Source: an uncultured Bacteroides sp.
Lineage (GTDB): Bacteria > Bacteroidota > Bacteroidia > Bacteroidales > Bacteroidaceae
DNA length: 64,000 bases
Assembly (NCBI RefSeq): GCF_902491285.1
Contig: NZ_CABUHK010000021.1
Span: 1 to 64,000 of the forward strand
Direction of reading: 5' to 3'
In this document: one piece after another, positions 61,606 through 64,000 of the stretch
Position numbering within the stretch: position 1 is the first letter of the stretch
Layout: each line of letters starts with the position of its first letter
Notes under the pieces: generated by a model
What the model was told of the DNA's origin: nothing
Database searches by the model: none
What the model saw: only the letters and a program-made list of their open reading frames with translations
Program-made: the position numbers and the translations under genes

Positions 61606-63005
61606 ATGAATAAACGAATTTTATCAGTTTTTGTTTTCTGTGCTTTCTGTTATTCGGCACAAGCTCAAAACGCAAAAGGCGGCATCAGCGACGACATGAT
61701 GCAACAAATTAAACAGAGTTATCAAAACACCCCGGCTGACAAGGCTATCCGCAACGCCATCGGCAACAACGACATCCGCAAACTGGCTCTCAACCAGGAA
61801 AACCTGAAAGGTATGGATACGCACTTCTCTGTCAAAGTGAACTCCAAAGGCGTCACCGACCAGAAATCTTCCGGCCGCTGCTGGCTCTTCACCGGTCTGA
61901 ACGTGATGCGTGCCAAGGCCATCGCCCGCCACAATCTCAGCTCGTTCGAGTTTTCGCAAACCTATCCTTTCTTCTTCGACCAACTGGAGAAAGCGAATCT
62001 TTTCCTGCAAGGCATCATCGACACCAGCGACAAACCGATGAACGACAAAATGGTAGAGTGGCTGTTCCACCACCCTTTGAGTGACGGCGGTACTTTCACC
62101 GGTGTGGCCGACATCGTAAGCAAATACGGTCTTGTCCCCAAAGACGTAATGCCCGAAACGAACAGTAGCGAGAACACCTCCCGCATGGCGAACCTGATTA
62201 CCTTGAAACTCCGTGAACAGGGCCTTCAACTCCGCGACCTCGCCGCCAAAGGCACGAAACCGGCACTCCTCGAGAAAACGAAAACCGAAATGCTCGGCAC
62301 CATCTACCGCATGCTGGTCTTGAACCTGGGCGTTCCCCCCACCGAATTTACCTGGACGGAATACAACGCCCAAGGCAAACCCGTATCTACGGAAGCCTAC
62401 ACCCCGCTTTCTTTCCTGAAGAAGTACGGTGACGAAAACCTGATCGGCAACTACGTTATGCTCATGAACGACCCCAGCCGTGACTACTACAAATGTTACG
62501 AGATAGACTATGACCGCCACCGCTACGACGGCAAAAACTGGACTTATGTCAATCTCCCCATAGAGGACATCAAAGAGATGGCGATAACCTCTCTCAAAGA
62601 CAGCACTATGATGTACTTCTCCTGCGATGTAGGTAAATTCCTCAACTCTGACCGTGGTCTGCTGGATGTTAAAAACTACGACTACGAATCTCTCATGGGC
62701 ACAACCTTCGGCATGAACAAGAAGCAGCGTATTCAAAGCTTTGCCAGCGGCTCAAGCCATGCCATGACGCTCATGGCAGTAGACCTCGACAAAAACGGAA
62801 ACCCGACCAAATGGATGGTTGAAAATAGTTGGGGGCCGGCTCCGGTTATCAAGGTCATCTCATCATGACTGATGAGTGGTTCAACGAATATATGTTCCGC
62901 CTGGTGATAGAAACCAAATACGCCACGAAAAAAGTATCGGAAATCCTCAAACAGAAACCCATCCGCCTTCCTGCCTGGGACCCCATGTTTGCCGAAGAAG
63001 AATAG
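61606..63005 (+). pseudogene. C1-family aminopeptidase (bleomycin-hydrolase-like) with C-terminal frameshift
   Basis: Start at MNKRILSVFVFCAFCYSAQA, a signal peptide. The papain-like triad is all present: Cys in SSGRCWLFTGLNVMR, His in SGSSHAMTLMAVD, Asn in WMVENSWG. One base is missing in the G-run or just after it (62831-62841): restoring a G gives ENSWGAGSGYQGHLIMTDEW and the frame then runs on to TAG at 63003-63005 (LRFRLVIETKYA-like region, ending WDPMFAEEE). Without it, translation stops at 62868 after WGPAPVIKVISS, losing about 46 residues that in relatives help close the active site. It may be a true null allele or a homopolymer sequencing error. Its terminator follows. Confidence 0.85.
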
Positions 63006-63068
63006 AAGAACAGATGTTTTTATTTAAATGAATCCCAACCGGCAACGAACACACTGTGTGCGACCACG

Positions 63069-63110
63069 AAAGGAATTACGGATATTTTTCCGTAATTCCT
63101 TTCTTTTTTC
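63069..63110 (+). terminator. Intrinsic terminator after the C1 peptidase
   Basis: AAAGGAATTACGGA (63069-63082) pairs with TCCGTAATTCCTTT (63089-63102), a perfect 14-bp stem with a 6-nt loop, followed by CTTTTTTCC. Confidence 0.9.
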
Positions 63111-63134
63111 CTCTTTAATCACATTATTATTTAT

Positions 63135-63142
63135 TACTTTTG
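63135..63142 (+). promoter_or_regulatory. -7 promoter box for nqrA
   Basis: TACTTTTG, 36 nt before the nqrA ATG. Confidence 0.5.
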
Positions 63143-63177
63143 CGGCAAATTTATGAAACCATTATTTTATTTATAGC

Positions 63178-64000
63178 ATGGCAAATGTAATAAAGTTACG
63201 CAAAGGCCTTGACATAAACCTGAAAGGTACAGCTGCAGAGACGTACACGACAGTGAAAGAGCCGGGATTTTACGCACTCGTACCCGATGATTTTCCTGGA
63301 GTGACGCCGAAGGTAGTCGTAAAAGAGCAGGAGTATGTGATGGCTGGTGGACCCTTGTTTATTGACAAGTATCATCCTGAAGTAAAATTTGTTTCGCCCG
63401 TGAGCGGCGTAGTGACGAGTGTAGAGCGTGGAGCCCGTCGTAAAGTCTTGAACATTGTAGTGGAAGCTGCTGCAGAGCAGGACTATGAAGAGTTCGGTAA
63501 GAAGAATGTAGCGTCGATGGATGCGGAAGCTGTAAAAACCGCTTTGTTGGAAGCCGGTCTTTTCGCGTTTATCAGACAACGTCCTTATGACATCATCGCA
63601 GACCCGACAGTGACGCCAAAAGGCATCTTCGTATCCGCTTTCGACAGCAATCCGCTGGCACCCGACTTCCAATTCGCGTTGAAAGGTGAAGAAGCAAATT
63701 TCCAGACAGGACTTGATGCCCTTGCCAAAATGGCAAAAACATACCTGAACATAAGCGTGAAGCAGAACGCTGCCGCATTGACTCAGGCAAAGAACGTCAC
63801 AATCACCGCATTCGACGGACCGAACCCTGCAGGTAACGTAGGTGTTCAGATTAACCACCTTGCCCCTATATCCAAAGGCGAGACAGTATGGACAATTGAT
63901 CCGCAAGCCGTCATCTTCATCGGCCGTCTTTTCAATACGGGACATGTGGATTTCACCCGTACAGTAGCCGTGACAGGTTCTGAAGTGTTGAAACCCGCTT
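63178..64000 (+). CDS. nqrA: Na+-translocating NADH:quinone reductase subunit A (3' part outside the window)
   Basis: The ATG at 63178-63180 opens a frame running past the right edge (about 274 residues seen). It begins MANVIKLRKGLDINLKGTAA, with PGFYALVPDDFPGVTPKVVV, VKFVSPVSGVVTSVERGARR and later GVQINHLAPISKGETVWTID, the typical NqrA sequence (Rnf/Nqr barrel-sandwich and SLBB-like parts). NqrA is a cytoplasmic subunit of the six-subunit NqrABCDEF complex, which couples NADH oxidation to Na+ export; the other genes would be expected just beyond the window. Confidence 0.95.
   Translation, partial: MANVIKLRKGLDINLKGTAAETYTTVKEPGFYALVPDDFPGVTPKVVVKEQEYVMAGGPLFIDKYHPEVKFVSPVSGVVTSVERGARRKVLNIVVEAAAEQDYEEFGKKNVASMDAEAVKTALLEAGLFAFIRQRPYDIIADPTVTPKGIFVSAFDSNPLAPDFQFALKGEEANFQTGLDALAKMAKTYLNISVKQNAAALTQAKNVTITAFDGPNPAGNVGVQINHLAPISKGETVWTIDPQAVIFIGRLFNTGHVDFTRTVAVTGSEVLKPA

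Noticed and set aside
61624..62736. 370-codon open frame on the minus strand
   Set aside because: Antisense to the C1 aminopeptidase, which has all catalytic motifs; a shadow created by codon bias.

Overview
The window comes from the chromosome of a gut Bacteroidales, almost certainly a Bacteroides; the species is not resolved. The evidence is the promoter grammar (TAnnTTTG -7 boxes, sometimes with TTTG about 20 nt upstream) and typical Bacteroides families: DUF5686/CarboxypepD_reg, DUF4251, DUF4373, DUF4248, an HU-like protein, SusC-like signal peptides, PAS histidine kinases and Na+-NQR.

Region by region. 1-13 kb is housekeeping and envelope DNA: rarA (partial), a DUF5686 outer-membrane protein, wecB, a TRIC-like channel, DUF4251, a lemA-M48 protease pair, an ECF sigma factor, mtgA with an OmpA/glycine-zipper lipoprotein, a MATE exporter and a two-domain esterase. 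A PAS histidine kinase follows (13.0-14.5 kb). 14.48-27.05 kb is an integrated mobilizable element of about 12.5 kb in the 3' end of a tRNA-Lys(UUU) gene, bounded by perfect 107-bp direct repeats. It carries a tyrosine integrase (frameshifted), an excisionase-like HTH protein, a primase-helicase (in-frame TAA), a MobV relaxase (in-frame TAG), a candidate oriT and the 3' remnant of a second integrase. Its cargo is mostly intact: an AlbA_2/Schlafen-type ATPase with an 11-bp tandem repeat, a helical-repeat/FRG protein, a second FRG protein and a DUF4268 PD-(D/E)XK-like protein. One small cargo ORF contains an in-frame stop. This element is the best candidate for an undescribed, possibly anti-phage, system.

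27-35 kb: tRNA-Lys, ettA, a TonB-dependent receptor with its partner surface lipoprotein, and an EEP-family phosphohydrolase. 35-60 kb is mainly a minus-strand exopolysaccharide locus. It has a half-size TolC-like protein, a Wzz-like protein with a degenerate BY-kinase domain, a Wzy-like polymerase, a Wzx-like flippase, eight glycosyltransferases, a methyltransferase and a hybrid histidine kinase at its distal end. The locus is split by a 6-kb module, mostly on the plus strand (DUF4373, TOPRIM-helicase, DUF4248 on the minus strand, Rpn-family nuclease, HU-like protein, a tiny ORF, PGRP-type amidase).

60-64 kb: a BamA-like outer-membrane protein, a C1-family aminopeptidase with a C-terminal frameshift, and the start of nqrA. 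All calls were made by reading the sequence; no database search was run. Coordinates of repeats, stems and frameshifts were counted by hand from the numbered lines.
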